DNA from: Anaerocolumna sp. AGMB13020
Lineage (GTDB): Bacteria; Bacillota; Clostridia; Lachnospirales; Lachnospiraceae
Length of the DNA stretch: 64,000 nucleotides
Direction: 5' to 3'
Assembly (NCBI RefSeq): GCF_033100115.1
Contig: NZ_CP136910.1
Span: 4,591,001-4,655,000 of the forward strand
Positions 35,603 to 43,264 of this stretch are shown in pieces. The notes under the pieces are model-generated. The model ran no database searches, was not told the DNA's origin, and saw only the letters and a list, made by a program, of their open reading frames with translations. Position 1 is the first letter of the stretch; every line of letters begins with the position of its first letter. The position numbers were made by a program, and so were the translations under genes.

Positions 35603-36979
35603 ATGAAAGATATTCACAGAGAATACAATAATAGCCATAAAATGAAGAAGATAAGAAAATTCATTTTTTCCGGTGTTATGGTTTTTGCATTGGTGCTTGC
35701 AGTACCGGGCAATTATCTTGTTGCTTATGCAGCTCCCTTGGAAGATTGTGATTTGGATGGTTTTGATGATGCCACAGGAGTGCCGGTTCCCTGGCCCGGT
35801 TATGACGAAACAAAAGGAGATACACCGGATGGACCTGGGGGAAGCAAAAACCCTACTACATCTCCTGGCAGCACCAATAGTTCCTCCGGAAATACAGGGA
35901 CTGGTGAAACCACCGGAAATACGGGAAGCGGAGCGTCTGGAAATACTGGCAGTACCGACACAGATAAAACAGACAGTGTGAAATCAGAGGATACGAAGAC
36001 CAGCAGTTCAAAAGATACGGATTCCGGCAAGACTGGCTCAAAATCTTCAAATACCGCAACCGATAGCACAGATAAAACCAGCAGCCAGCCAGTAGGTGCT
36101 GCTAAAAACAGCAGTAAATCAGGGACAGATAAAGCAGCCAGCACAACGACAGCAGGTACTTCTAAAAGCAGCGTTACCTCAGGTAACAGTGTTTCAGGCA
36201 GTTCTGGTACAGGTAACACCTCCTCAGGCAGTTCAGCTTCAAGCACAGATAAATTAATAAATGCCAAAATTGAAACGGATAATACAAGCAAAGCAACAGG
36301 GAATGAAAGTAACAAGGGGGCAGAAAGCACAGCTTCAATTGATACAGAGGATGAAGGAGCAGGCGACATTGACAGTTCCAAATCAGAAGCTGAAACAGAA
36401 TCCAGCCAGTCTGAAACGGATATTCCGGTGACTGAACAACAGTCAGTGGTAACTGTTAATGAAATTACAGAAGCATCCGATACATCAGAGGATGTAATTT
36501 CTACCGCAGTCAATGCAAAAGGTTCACTGGTAATAAAAGAGGTTTCAGGAAGTATTTTACATGCGGGAAGTTCTGTTATTATCTCCGGTACCGGATTTGC
36601 AGGTAATGTACAGAAACTGGAGATGGTTATTCAATCAGAACTCAGACAGCTTGGATTTGTCGAGTCTTCCGCAGAGGGAACCTTTGAGGCGCAGCTCGTT
36701 ATTCCGAAAGATTTGTCAGCAGGTGTACATCAGATAGTTGTTCTTTATGAGGGAAATGAGATTACCCGACAGGAAATCGAAATTGGTCCAAAAGCTGCGG
36801 ATAGTTTTTTACAGGCACTTTCAGCAGGCTTTACAACAGAAAATCATGGACTTGTACCTGGTCTGTTAATTTTATCAGGGCTCATTGTTGCAGGAGCCGG
36901 AGTATTAGGTTATAGTATTCTTTTTCATTCAGATAAGAGAAAGGTAATTCCTAATCTTCCAGATAAAAGCCAAAAATAA
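35603..36979 (+). CDS. Ser/Thr-rich cell-surface protein with C-terminal membrane anchor
   Basis: This 458-residue protein has a signal peptide (MKKIRKFIFSGVMVFALVLA, cut near AYAA). Next comes a short acidic DxDxDG-like segment (DCDLDGFDDATG) that could bind calcium. A mucin-like region of about 210 residues very rich in Ser, Thr, Gly, Asn and Lys follows. An Ig/IPT-like domain (SILHAGSSVIISGTGFAGN, about residues 310-400) and one C-terminal helix (LVPGLLILSGLIVAGAGVLG) with a basic tail end the protein. It has no LPXTG motif, so anchoring is by the helix. ATG 35603 follows AAAGGAG; an in-frame frame opening at 35558 overlaps the symporter gene. It is probably an adhesin, spacer or wall-crossing stalk, co-transcribed with the symporter. 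Confidence 0.75.
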   Translation: MKDIHREYNNSHKMKKIRKFIFSGVMVFALVLAVPGNYLVAYAAPLEDCDLDGFDDATGVPVPWPGYDETKGDTPDGPGGSKNPTTSPGSTNSSSGNTGTGETTGNTGSGASGNTGSTDTDKTDSVKSEDTKTSSSKDTDSGKTGSKSSNTATDSTDKTSSQPVGAAKNSSKSGTDKAASTTTAGTSKSSVTSGNSVSGSSGTGNTSSGSSASSTDKLINAKIETDNTSKATGNESNKGAESTASIDTEDEGAGDIDSSKSEAETESSQSETDIPVTEQQSVVTVNEITEASDTSEDVISTAVNAKGSLVIKEVSGSILHAGSSVIISGTGFAGNVQKLEMVIQSELRQLGFVESSAEGTFEAQLVIPKDLSAGVHQIVVLYEGNEITRQEIEIGPKAADSFLQALSAGFTTENHGLVPGLLILSGLIVAGAGVLGYSILFHSDKRKVIPNLPDKSQK

Positions 36980-37089
36980 GTAAGATTACACTGGCGTAAA
37001 TTGATACAATAAGGTACACTGGTCTCATAGGTAAAAATTTGATTTATACAAATTGAAGATGAAGAAGTGTCGTGATAAAGGAAGTAGGG

Positions 37090-37443
37090 ATGATTCGTTC
37101 AGAATTGTATCAGAAAATATATGAGATCGTAGCAGATATTCCGGAGGGAAAGGTGGCTACTTACGGGCAGATAGCCTGGATGGCCGGAAGACCCGGTGCA
37201 CCACGTATAGTTGGTTATGCAATGAGGATAGTTCCCTATGAGCTTAAGATACCCTGCCACAGAGTAGTTAACAAAGCAGGTAAAATGGCGCCTGACCACG
37301 TCTTTGGAGGAGAGCAGCTTCAACGCACCATACTCGAACAGGAGGGAGTTACCTTTCTGAATAACGGATGTATCGATATGAAGAAATGTCAATGGATGAT
37401 GTACGATCCGGATGAAGAGGCAGGCAATCAATATAGACTTTAA
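37090..37443 (+). CDS. MGMT-family (Ogt-like) protein
   Basis: This 117-residue protein consists only of the C-terminal DNA-binding/catalytic domain of O6-alkylguanine-DNA alkyltransferases. The active-site motif is IPCHRVVNKAGKMAP with the acceptor Cys near residue 57, and the helix GQIAWMAGRPGAPRIVGYAM precedes it. Keeping PCHRV makes it a potential methyltransferase, whereas ATL proteins replace the Cys. The usual N-terminal domain is missing, as in other small MGMT-family members. The start is ATG 37090 behind AAGGAAGTAGGG. A long perfect hairpin follows. Confidence 0.88.
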   Translation: MIRSELYQKIYEIVADIPEGKVATYGQIAWMAGRPGAPRIVGYAMRIVPYELKIPCHRVVNKAGKMAPDHVFGGEQLQRTILEQEGVTFLNNGCIDMKKCQWMMYDPDEEAGNQYRL

Positions 37444-37465
37444 AGTTTCATATTGATCAAAAATG

Positions 37466-37514
37466 AATAGGAGTTGATTCAAACAAATACCTTTGTTTGG
37501 AATCAACTCCTATT
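37466..37514 (+). terminator. Long hairpin after MGMT gene
   Basis: AATAGGAGTTGATTC (37466-37480) continues through AAACAAA and pairs with TTTGTTTGGAATC then AACTCCTATT (37492-37514), with one bulged base and a 4-nt loop. The T-run is short, so termination efficiency is uncertain. Confidence 0.6.
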
Positions 37515-37654
37515 TCGCTAAGTAAAGATGTTATGCTTAATGAGAGAGTATTTTCTGCTGCAGTATTTATTTGTAAAAAATCTTAAACATGACATACTAT
37601 AGTCATATTATTCCTGTTATACTGTTTATAGGTGTAAAAAAGGAGGATAATAAA

Positions 37655-38269
37655 ATGCTGATTAATGTAAAAGAATATTTGATTGATACTTTACCAAAAG
37701 AGTACGGTAAATTGCTTCAGCTTCCCGATGTTCAGATTGATTCGGATAAAATAAAATGTATAATGATCAATGAGGTTCCTCCTATTAACCCTGATGATGG
37801 GTTTTATGGTAATAGCGCTGATCCGGATTACATGAGAACCACACGCGAGCTGTTTCAGGCTGCTGGAATACCTGTGAATAACATTTCAGAAATTCTTGAT
37901 ATGGGTATCTATATTACAACAGCTGTTAAAATACCAAAACAGCAATATACAGTTCCCAGGGAATTGATAAATCAGCACCTGCCCATACTAGAGAAAGAAA
38001 TAGAGCTCTTCCCTAATATAAAAGTTGTTATGCTAATGGGGGATGTGGCTAAAACTGCCTTTAATGAAATTGCCAAGAGAAAAACAAGTAAAAGGGTTGT
38101 TCCCTCAGGCTCAACTTATAAAATAAGAGGACTGCAATTTTATTATGGACAAGTACGGGTGTTTCCTTCTTATATAATGACCGGTGGAAATATACTCATT
38201 GAGAAGTCAAAACGTAATATGATTTCAGAGGACATCAAGGAAATGATGAAAGTGCTGCAGAGCTTGTAA
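37655..38269 (+). CDS. Uracil-DNA glycosylase-superfamily protein
   Basis: This 204-residue protein has a fold typical of UDG-like enzymes: IKCIMINEVPPINPDDGFYG near residues 30-49 stands where the catalytic water-activating loop lies. LFPNIKVVMLMGDVAKTAFN near residue 115 forms a central strand, and VFPSYIMTGGNILIEKSKR near 170 replaces the usual HPS loop. The active-site residues depart from canonical families, so the substrate base is unclear. The start is ATG 37655 behind AAAGGAGG; the longer open frame from 37589 has no such site. A terminator follows. Confidence 0.72.
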   Translation: MLINVKEYLIDTLPKEYGKLLQLPDVQIDSDKIKCIMINEVPPINPDDGFYGNSADPDYMRTTRELFQAAGIPVNNISEILDMGIYITTAVKIPKQQYTVPRELINQHLPILEKEIELFPNIKVVMLMGDVAKTAFNEIAKRKTSKRVVPSGSTYKIRGLQFYYGQVRVFPSYIMTGGNILIEKSKRNMISEDIKEMMKVLQSL

Positions 38270-38369
38270 AATGAGATGACAGAAGCCTGCATATCATGTT
38301 AAGACACGTGGTAGGCGGCCAGCAGTGTATTTCTGCTTCCCTCAGCAGTATTCAATGAAATAGTATATA

Positions 38370-38405
38370 AAAAAAAGCTACTTCGATTCGAAGAAGCTTT
38401 TTTAG
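38370..38405 (+). terminator. Terminator after UDG-like gene
   Basis: AAAAAAGCTACTTCG pairs with CGAAGAAGCTTTTTT around a short loop, with a bulge, and ends in T6. Confidence 0.9.
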
Positions 38406-38420
38406 CATAGTACAATATAC

Positions 38421-38519
38421 ACTAAGGTCTATAGCAAAAGGAGGGACGTAAAGTCCGTATCATAAGACTTTGGGCTGTGCTTGCTGTCTATAGCTTTCAG
38501 ACAGTAACCAGAACTTAGT
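38421..38519 (+). ncRNA. Candidate structured leader RNA before diguanylate cyclase gene
   Basis: ACTAAGGTCT (38421-38430) pairs with AGAACTTAGT (38510-38519) with one mismatch, closing a 99-nt domain. Inside are hairpin GGAC-GTAAA-GTCC (38444-38456) and hairpin CTGTCT/AGACAG (38484-38504). An alternative stem AAAGTC/GACTTT competes with the first hairpin. AGCAAA followed by GGGACGTAAAG resembles the conserved core of c-di-GMP-I (GEMM) riboswitches, and a GGDEF gene lies downstream. However, the P1b hairpin normally found between these motifs is absent, so a canonical aptamer is not claimed. Confidence 0.45.
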
Positions 38520-38600
38520 AAATAAGTTAAATAATATAAGTAGATATAAAAATATTGACAGCAGGCGTTATATTAATGTTTAATAAGGAGTAAACCTATC

Positions 38601-38654
38601 ATGAAAGTCTTTCCAGTGTTAGGTGTAATATTGGGGAAATTTACATCAATTTAA
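38601..38654 (+). CDS. Possible 17-residue leader peptide
   Basis: ATG 38601 is preceded by AAGGAGTAAACCTATC and opens a frame encoding MKVFPVLGVILGKFTSI before TAA. The stop lies 5 bases before the GGDEF gene start, so translational coupling is possible. TTGACA at 38556 may mark its own promoter (-10 TTTAAT). Conservation is unknown. Confidence 0.35.
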   Translation: MKVFPVLGVILGKFTSI

Positions 38655-38659
38655 GGGGT

Positions 38660-39715
38660 TTGAAATTTGTCAGCAAGAAGTATCTTAGAAAGGCGGTCAT
38701 AATTTTGAACCAAAACAGTGTAAGTAATGAAAAACTGTTGGAGATTATTAATGTACAGACTGAAGTAGCACAGCAAGGAATGGATCTGGGGTGTATTATG
38801 GATTTAGTAACACAGAGAACACAACAGATTACATATGCTGACGGTGCTTCCGTAGAATTAATTGAGGATAAGGAACTCGTCTATAGCGCTGCCTCCGGAA
38901 TGGCTGAAAAATTCCTGGGCTTGCGTTTGAAAATAGATAACAGCCTTTCGGGAGAATGCATTAAGGCAAGAATTCCGTTAATAAGTAATGATATAGAATT
39001 GGATGACCGGGTCAATAAAATTGCATGCAGGCAAATTGGGCTGAATTCTATGATAGTTGTACCTTTGATTTGCAGAGGTGAGGTTGTTGGTATAATAAAG
39101 GTGCTTTCTTCAAATGCAGGGCATTTCAAAGAAGAAGACATTAAGATATTGGAACTTATGTCAGGGCTTATCGCTGCAGAGATGTTTAGTGCAATGAGAA
39201 ATGAAGAAAGTGAGTTGTTATTCAAGGCTACCCATGACAGTCTGACCGGAATATCAAATAGGGCGTTATTCTACGACCGCTTACGTCAGAAATTAGCAAA
39301 AGCAGCAAACCGCCAAGAGAATTTTGGAATTATTACACTTGATATGGATGGCTTAAAAGAAATCAATGATAAGCTCGGACATCGGGCTGGCGATGCAGCC
39401 ATCAAAGAAATTGCGGTTCGAATCAAAACTTCCTTACAGGAAATGGACTTGGTATCCAGACTAGGTGGAGATGAATTTGGAATTATTGCGGGTAATGTGT
39501 CAGATAAAAATGAAATTGTAGCTATGATTCACCAAATTGATAGTAAAATCACAAGACCCTTTGAGTTTGAAGGGCAGAATGTAAACTTAAGAGCCAGTAT
39601 CGGTTATGCTCTTTTTAGTGAAGATGGGATAGAACTTGAGGTTTTAATAGAAAAAGCGGATAAATCCATGTATGAAGTGAAAAGAGAGCGCAAGGGAGCA
39701 GCAAACGTGCGATAA
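38660..39715 (+). CDS. GAF-GGDEF diguanylate cyclase
   Basis: This 351-residue signalling enzyme would make cyclic di-GMP from two GTP. A GAF sensor domain spans about residues 35-180 (ADGASVELIEDKELVYSAAS, then VVPLICRGEVVGIIKV). A GGDEF domain spans about 188-345: DSLTGISNRALF, LDMDGLKEINDKLGHRAGD, and the intact signature RLGGDEFGII. The inhibitory I-site RxxD five residues upstream is QEMD, so product feedback is probably lost. No membrane helices are present, so it is cytosolic. The start is TTG 38660 after AAGGGG; TTG 38705 is an alternative. It is preceded by a structured leader and a possible leader peptide, and followed by a terminator. Confidence 0.9.
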   Translation: MKFVSKKYLRKAVIILNQNSVSNEKLLEIINVQTEVAQQGMDLGCIMDLVTQRTQQITYADGASVELIEDKELVYSAASGMAEKFLGLRLKIDNSLSGECIKARIPLISNDIELDDRVNKIACRQIGLNSMIVVPLICRGEVVGIIKVLSSNAGHFKEEDIKILELMSGLIAAEMFSAMRNEESELLFKATHDSLTGISNRALFYDRLRQKLAKAANRQENFGIITLDMDGLKEINDKLGHRAGDAAIKEIAVRIKTSLQEMDLVSRLGGDEFGIIAGNVSDKNEIVAMIHQIDSKITRPFEFEGQNVNLRASIGYALFSEDGIELEVLIEKADKSMYEVKRERKGAANVR

Positions 39716-39738
39716 AATAATATTATAGCTATGAATTT

Positions 39739-39768
39739 AGACGTAGGTTCAAAAACTTACGTCTTTTT
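39739..39768 (+). terminator. Terminator after GGDEF gene
   Basis: AGACGTA (39739-39745) pairs with TACGTCT (39758-39764) followed by TTTTT. Confidence 0.88.
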
Positions 39769-39877
39769 ATTATTTTATTATCCAATTGAAGCTCATATTT
39801 TTATATTAGCCTCAGATTTTATTCGCACTGGTATTATATGCTGCTTCTAATTTTAACGCGGGCTCAGATTTCAAGCT

Positions 39878-40246
39878 TGCCCTGTATTTATATGGGTACA
39901 AATAAAGGCAGCCCTGTATTTTAAGTGGCCTCAGATTAAGGACAAACATGTATTTTATGTGGGTTCAAATAAAAGGCAGCCTTGTATTTTAAGTGGGCTC
40001 AGATTAAGGACAAACATGTATTTTATGTGGGTTCAAATAAAAGCCAGCCTTGTATTTTAAGTGGGCTCAAATTAAAACCAGTCCTGTATTTTAAGTGGGC
40101 TCAAATTAAAACCAGTCCTGCATTTTATGTGGGTTCAAATTAAAACCAGTCCTCTATTTTATGTGGGTTCAAATAAAAGCCAGCCCTGTATTTTATATAG
40201 ACTCAAATTAAACTAGCCCTATATGGGCTCAAACATTAAGTTAGCC
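39878..40246. repeat. Degenerate 34-bp tandem repeat, about 11 copies
   Basis: Head-to-tail units related to CCTGTATTTTAAGTGGGCTC plus AAATTAAAACCAGT fill this gap between the GGDEF and PadR genes. Two variants (AAGTGGGCTCA and ATGTGGGTTCA) partly alternate, giving a 68-bp higher-order repeat in the middle. Copies decay toward both edges. There are no unique spacers, so this is not CRISPR. No gene lies in the surrounding 39716-40441 stretch. Confidence 0.88.
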
Positions 40247-40441
40247 TCATATTTAACAGAATTGTATTTTATGCTAGCTCATATCCTGGGTAAATCTCTT
40301 TTAACATAATCCTATAAACAATTTTCATTAGAGCAAGAAAAGTGCAAATAGTTTTAAGAGAACAAGGAAACGTACAACATCGGTTCTTACATAAAAATTA
40401 CGTAGATTTATTGCTGAAAGAAAAAATATGGAAATTTGAAC

Positions 40442-40491
40442 TTGACATATATAGATTATCTATATATTATATGTATAGATAATCTATATAT
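40442..40491 (+). promoter_or_regulatory. PadR promoter with twin palindromic operators
   Basis: TTGACA (40442-40447), 17 bp and TATTAT (40465-40470) form the promoter. ATAGATTATCTAT (40451-40463) in the spacer and ATAGATAATCTAT (40475-40487) past the -10 box are each palindromes, 24 bp apart centre to centre. Together they are arms of a larger perfect 18-bp inverted repeat. The arrangement fits a PadR dimer pair repressing its own operon. Confidence 0.88.
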
Positions 40492-40504
40492 AAGGAGGAC
40501 AGTA

Positions 40505-40852
40505 ATGGCGATTGATAAAAGTTTGCTCTCAGGAAGTACAACCATGCTAATATTAAAGCTTTTGGATAAGAAAGATATGTATGGTTATCAGATGATAGAA
40601 GAATTGCATCAGCAATCCAATAAAACCTTTGAGTTGAAAGCAGGTACCCTATATCCCTTATTGCATGGTTTGGAGCGTGAAGGTATGGTGAAGGCCTATG
40701 ATGACAGTGCGGATAGCTTAAGAGTTAGAAAATACTATCATATAACGAAAAAAGGGAAGAAGCAGCTTGCTGAGAAGAAAGAGGAATGGAATCTATATAC
40801 CAATGCGGTCAATAATATACTAAATGGAGGTATAAGCTTTGGAATCAGTTGA
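40505..40852 (+). CDS. PadR-family transcriptional regulator
   Basis: This 115-residue winged-helix repressor has the family core MLILKLLDKKDMYGYQMIEEL, LKAGTLYPLLHGLEREGMV and KYYHITKKGKKQLAEKKEEW. It is of the short type (PadR-s2), usually found as the first gene before a membrane protein with a HAAS/DUF1700-type N-terminal domain, exactly as here. The start is ATG 40505 behind AAGGAGGACAGTA; the open frame runs upstream through the operator and is not used. It overlaps the next gene by 14 bases. Confidence 0.93.
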   Translation: MAIDKSLLSGSTTMLILKLLDKKDMYGYQMIEELHQQSNKTFELKAGTLYPLLHGLEREGMVKAYDDSADSLRVRKYYHITKKGKKQLAEKKEEWNLYTNAVNNILNGGISFGIS

Positions 40853-42236
40853 TAAATTAAAAGAATATAAAGAGGAAGTATGTAAGCAGATCAGGTGGAA
40901 GCGGGTTCATGAGCCTGTAGCCAGGGAATTAGAAGCTCATATGATGGATCAAGTAGATAATTATTTAAGACAGGGGGATTCCGAAGAGACTGCGGTATAT
41001 AAGACTATTCTGGATATGGGAGACCCTGTGGCAGTAGGTACTCAGCTTGATCGTATACACAGGCCAAAATCTCAAATTAGTATGATTATATTTACAATTT
41101 CATTACTCCTGATAGGTTTAGTGATTCAGACCTTCTTAGTGCATGACATTGCTCATCCTGTCAATCTTCCCAAGCTGATAGTTGCGGCTGTTCTTGGCAT
41201 CGGCTTTATGTTTCTGGCATATTACGGAGACTTTACCTTAATAGGAAGGTATCCAAAAGCACTTTTGCTTGCAACTGTAACCATTTCAGTTGGTATGCTG
41301 ATAGTGGCACCTGAAGTAAACGGGAGACCGTATTTTTTCATTTCTACTTTCGTCACATTCAGCCTTGCCTGCATTTCACTTATATTGCCCCTTGCATTAA
41401 CTGGAATTATTTTTGTAACAAGAAAGTATGGTTATATCGGGCTTTTCCTCTTAAATCTTGTAATACTGGGATTAACATTTCTTACATACAGAACATCTTC
41501 TATTGGAAATGCAGCATTCTTCTTTGCTACGGCTATCATACTTACCGGTGCCGCTATATACAAAGGATGGTATCCGGTGAATAAAAAGGTGGGCTATATA
41601 ATAGAAGTTTTAACAAGTATAGCAACTCTTGTAGTAGTTTTTTTACAAGACAGTTATTATATTGTAAATCGTTTGCAGATAGTAATGAATCCTGGAATGG
41701 ATGCGTATGGAAAAGGATATTTTGGTGTAATGATAAGAGAGCTGCTTCATAATGCCAGATTTGTTGGAAAAGGGGTAATACCGGAAGTTTATAACCATTC
41801 CGTATTTCCGCTTCCGTCGATTCATTCCGATTATTTGTTGACTTACTTTATCATTAATTGGGGGTGGCTTTTCTTCTGTGTTTTATTAGTAGTTTTTGCC
41901 GTCTTTCTTATATGCGGATTCCGGATAACCTTCAGGCAAAAGAATCTATTGGGTTTTTTAGTTTCCCTTGCGGTAATGCTAACGATAACCTTTGAAACCT
42001 GTAACTACATTGCATGGAATTTAGGGTTTTTGCTCGTATCACCTATTACACTGCCGTTGATTTCTTATGGTAATGCAGCTTTATGTATACATTTGTTCTT
42101 GATTGGCATTATGCTGTCAGTATTTCGCAGTGATTCTAGTGTATCGGATACCAGACTCTATTACCAGAAAGGTGGCTTTATCCAATGGAAAGACAGGTGT
42201 CTTACCATAGATTTCAATAAATATAGAGCAGACTAA
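40839..42236 (+). CDS. SEDS (RodA/FtsW/SpoVE-like) protein with HAAS-type N-terminal domain
   Basis: This 465-residue protein starts with a helical cytoplasmic domain (about 1-80: VHEPVARELEAHMMDQVDNY, ILDMGDPVAVGTQLD) of the HAAS/permease-prefix kind that is often encoded next to PadR. A SEDS-type transmembrane domain of about ten helices follows. SEDS landmarks are present: RLQIVMNPGMDAYGKGYFGV, GKGVIPEVYN, LPSIHSDYLLTYFI with Asp331 at the position of the catalytic Asp in RodA (HTDF), and LPLISYGNAAL. It may polymerise lipid II into glycan strands, but no class B PBP partner is adjacent. TTG 40839 follows GGAGGTATAAGC and overlaps the PadR stop, so translation is coupled. Confidence 0.88.
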   Translation: MESVDKLKEYKEEVCKQIRWKRVHEPVARELEAHMMDQVDNYLRQGDSEETAVYKTILDMGDPVAVGTQLDRIHRPKSQISMIIFTISLLLIGLVIQTFLVHDIAHPVNLPKLIVAAVLGIGFMFLAYYGDFTLIGRYPKALLLATVTISVGMLIVAPEVNGRPYFFISTFVTFSLACISLILPLALTGIIFVTRKYGYIGLFLLNLVILGLTFLTYRTSSIGNAAFFFATAIILTGAAIYKGWYPVNKKVGYIIEVLTSIATLVVVFLQDSYYIVNRLQIVMNPGMDAYGKGYFGVMIRELLHNARFVGKGVIPEVYNHSVFPLPSIHSDYLLTYFIINWGWLFFCVLLVVFAVFLICGFRITFRQKNLLGFLVSLAVMLTITFETCNYIAWNLGFLLVSPITLPLISYGNAALCIHLFLIGIMLSVFRSDSSVSDTRLYYQKGGFIQWKDRCLTIDFNKYRAD

Positions 42237-42304
42237 AGGATTTATCATCTTCATAAGTCATTCGTAATAATCCTAAATCAAAGTTTTCTGTAAACACTAT
42301 TCAT

Positions 42305-42347
42305 AAAAATACCTTGCAGAATATTAAGTTATTCGCAAGGTATTTTT
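42305..42347. terminator. Bidirectional terminator between SEDS and VOC genes
   Basis: AAAAATACCTTGC (42305-42317) pairs perfectly with GCAAGGTATTTTT (42335-42347), with A- and T-runs on both sides. Confidence 0.93.
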
Positions 42348-42355
42348 GTAATAGG

Positions 42356-42736
42356 TTATCCTCTGAACTCGATATGTTCACCGTCTGGCCCTTGAAAGAG
42401 CACCCTTTTCCAGCCTTTTTCCTCTGGGACTCTTGGGCTTGGGATATGAGGTTCAGATATAACGGGTATACCTGCCTCCACCAGTCTGTTATAATCTCCA
42501 TCAAAATCATCGCTGATTAAACAGAAATGACAGCCTGCGTTCACTTTGTTAGTGTTCCAATGTTCAAGTTCTAATACCGTGTTACCCAACTTAAGATAGA
42601 CAACTTTCTCAAGTGCTGGAACACCAGGTACATCATGTTCAAAGTATTGTTTGAATCCAAAGTTTTCTTCATAAAATGCAATCGATTTCATTCTGTCTTT
42701 TACAGAAATCGCAACATGGTCAATATGTGTAAACAT
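42356..42736 (-). CDS. VOC-family (glyoxalase-like) metalloprotein
   Basis: This 126-residue protein has the paired beta-alpha-beta-beta-beta fold of glyoxalase I and related dioxygenases. HIDHVAISVKD near residue 4 gives the first metal His, LELEHWN near 63 and GPDGEHIEFRG at the end supply a Glu/His set. The start is ATG 42736 behind AAGGATGAAGGA; the upstream in-frame TTG (42760) is less likely. It lies 66 bp downstream of the cupin gene on the same strand, so they probably form one operon. Confidence 0.88.
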   Translation of the reverse strand: MFTHIDHVAISVKDRMKSIAFYEENFGFKQYFEHDVPGVPALEKVVYLKLGNTVLELEHWNTNKVNAGCHFCLISDDFDGDYNRLVEAGIPVISEPHIPSPRVPEEKGWKRVLFQGPDGEHIEFRG

Positions 42737-42802
42737 TATTCCTTCATCCTTTCCTTTCAATAAACTGATAAGTTGCAGGGAGTAGATTAAAGTGTAATTA
42801 AT

Positions 42803-43123
42803 TTAATTTGCCAAAGATATTTTAATCTGTAAGACCACCCAATTGGAGGAAGTCGTATTATGAAATCCATGAAGCTCGTCATGAGGAGAATAAATGATGT
42901 CCTTTTCTTTTACAGAAATAGGTTCATTATTAATGGTTATTGTACCTCCTCCTGAGATAACGTAGAATACTTCATCGATATCCGTGTGTTTATGGTCAGG
43001 CGTTGTCTGACCGGGAGCATAAAGCAGAAGGCCGGTATCCAGCTGACCTTCTTTGAATATTCCTTTTCTGGCACTTTTATTCTTGGTAAATTCTAAAATA
43101 TCTTCTATATTAATTTTCTGCAT
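42803..43123 (-). CDS. Small cupin-domain protein
   Basis: This 106-residue single-domain cupin shows both conserved motifs: APGQTTPDHKHTDIDEVFYVISG (cupin 1, with His and Glu metal ligands, shown in part) and YSPHDELHGFHNT (cupin 2). It may be a small isomerase, dioxygenase or sugar-binding protein. The start is ATG behind TTAGGAG. It is the first gene of a pair with the VOC gene and divergent from an HxlR regulator, which probably controls both. Confidence 0.87.
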   Translation of the reverse strand: MQKINIEDILEFTKNKSARKGIFKEGQLDTGLLLYAPGQTTPDHKHTDIDEVFYVISGGGTITINNEPISVKEKDIIYSPHDELHGFHNTTSSNWVVLQIKISLAN

Positions 43124-43264
43124 TTCTAGTACTCCTAACTATAGTATTCTCTAATACACAGCATTTATCAGGTTTCATTACAAGCGCTTGTATTTACTCA
43201 TGAATTACTGTAAAATTATCATAGTATAGATGTATTCTTTTGACAAGAAGGCACTTTTTAGTTG

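Noticed and set aside
35800..36513. Minus-strand open frame of 237 codons opposite the Ser/Thr-rich surface protein
   Set aside because: It is a mirror of the repetitive Ser/Thr/Gly codons on the plus strand, is composed almost wholly of V, L, S and P, and has no plausible ribosome binding site.
37466..37514. Insertion-element end or att site
   Set aside because: The long hairpin after the MGMT gene is better explained as a transcription-end structure; no transposase or integrase gene is nearby.
38421..38519. Canonical c-di-GMP-I riboswitch
   Set aside because: The motif AGCAAA-GGGACGTAAAG is present but the intervening P1b tetraloop hairpin is missing, so only a candidate structured RNA is listed.
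39878..40246. CRISPR array
   Set aside because: The 34-bp units are contiguous and degenerate with no unique spacers, and there are no cas genes.
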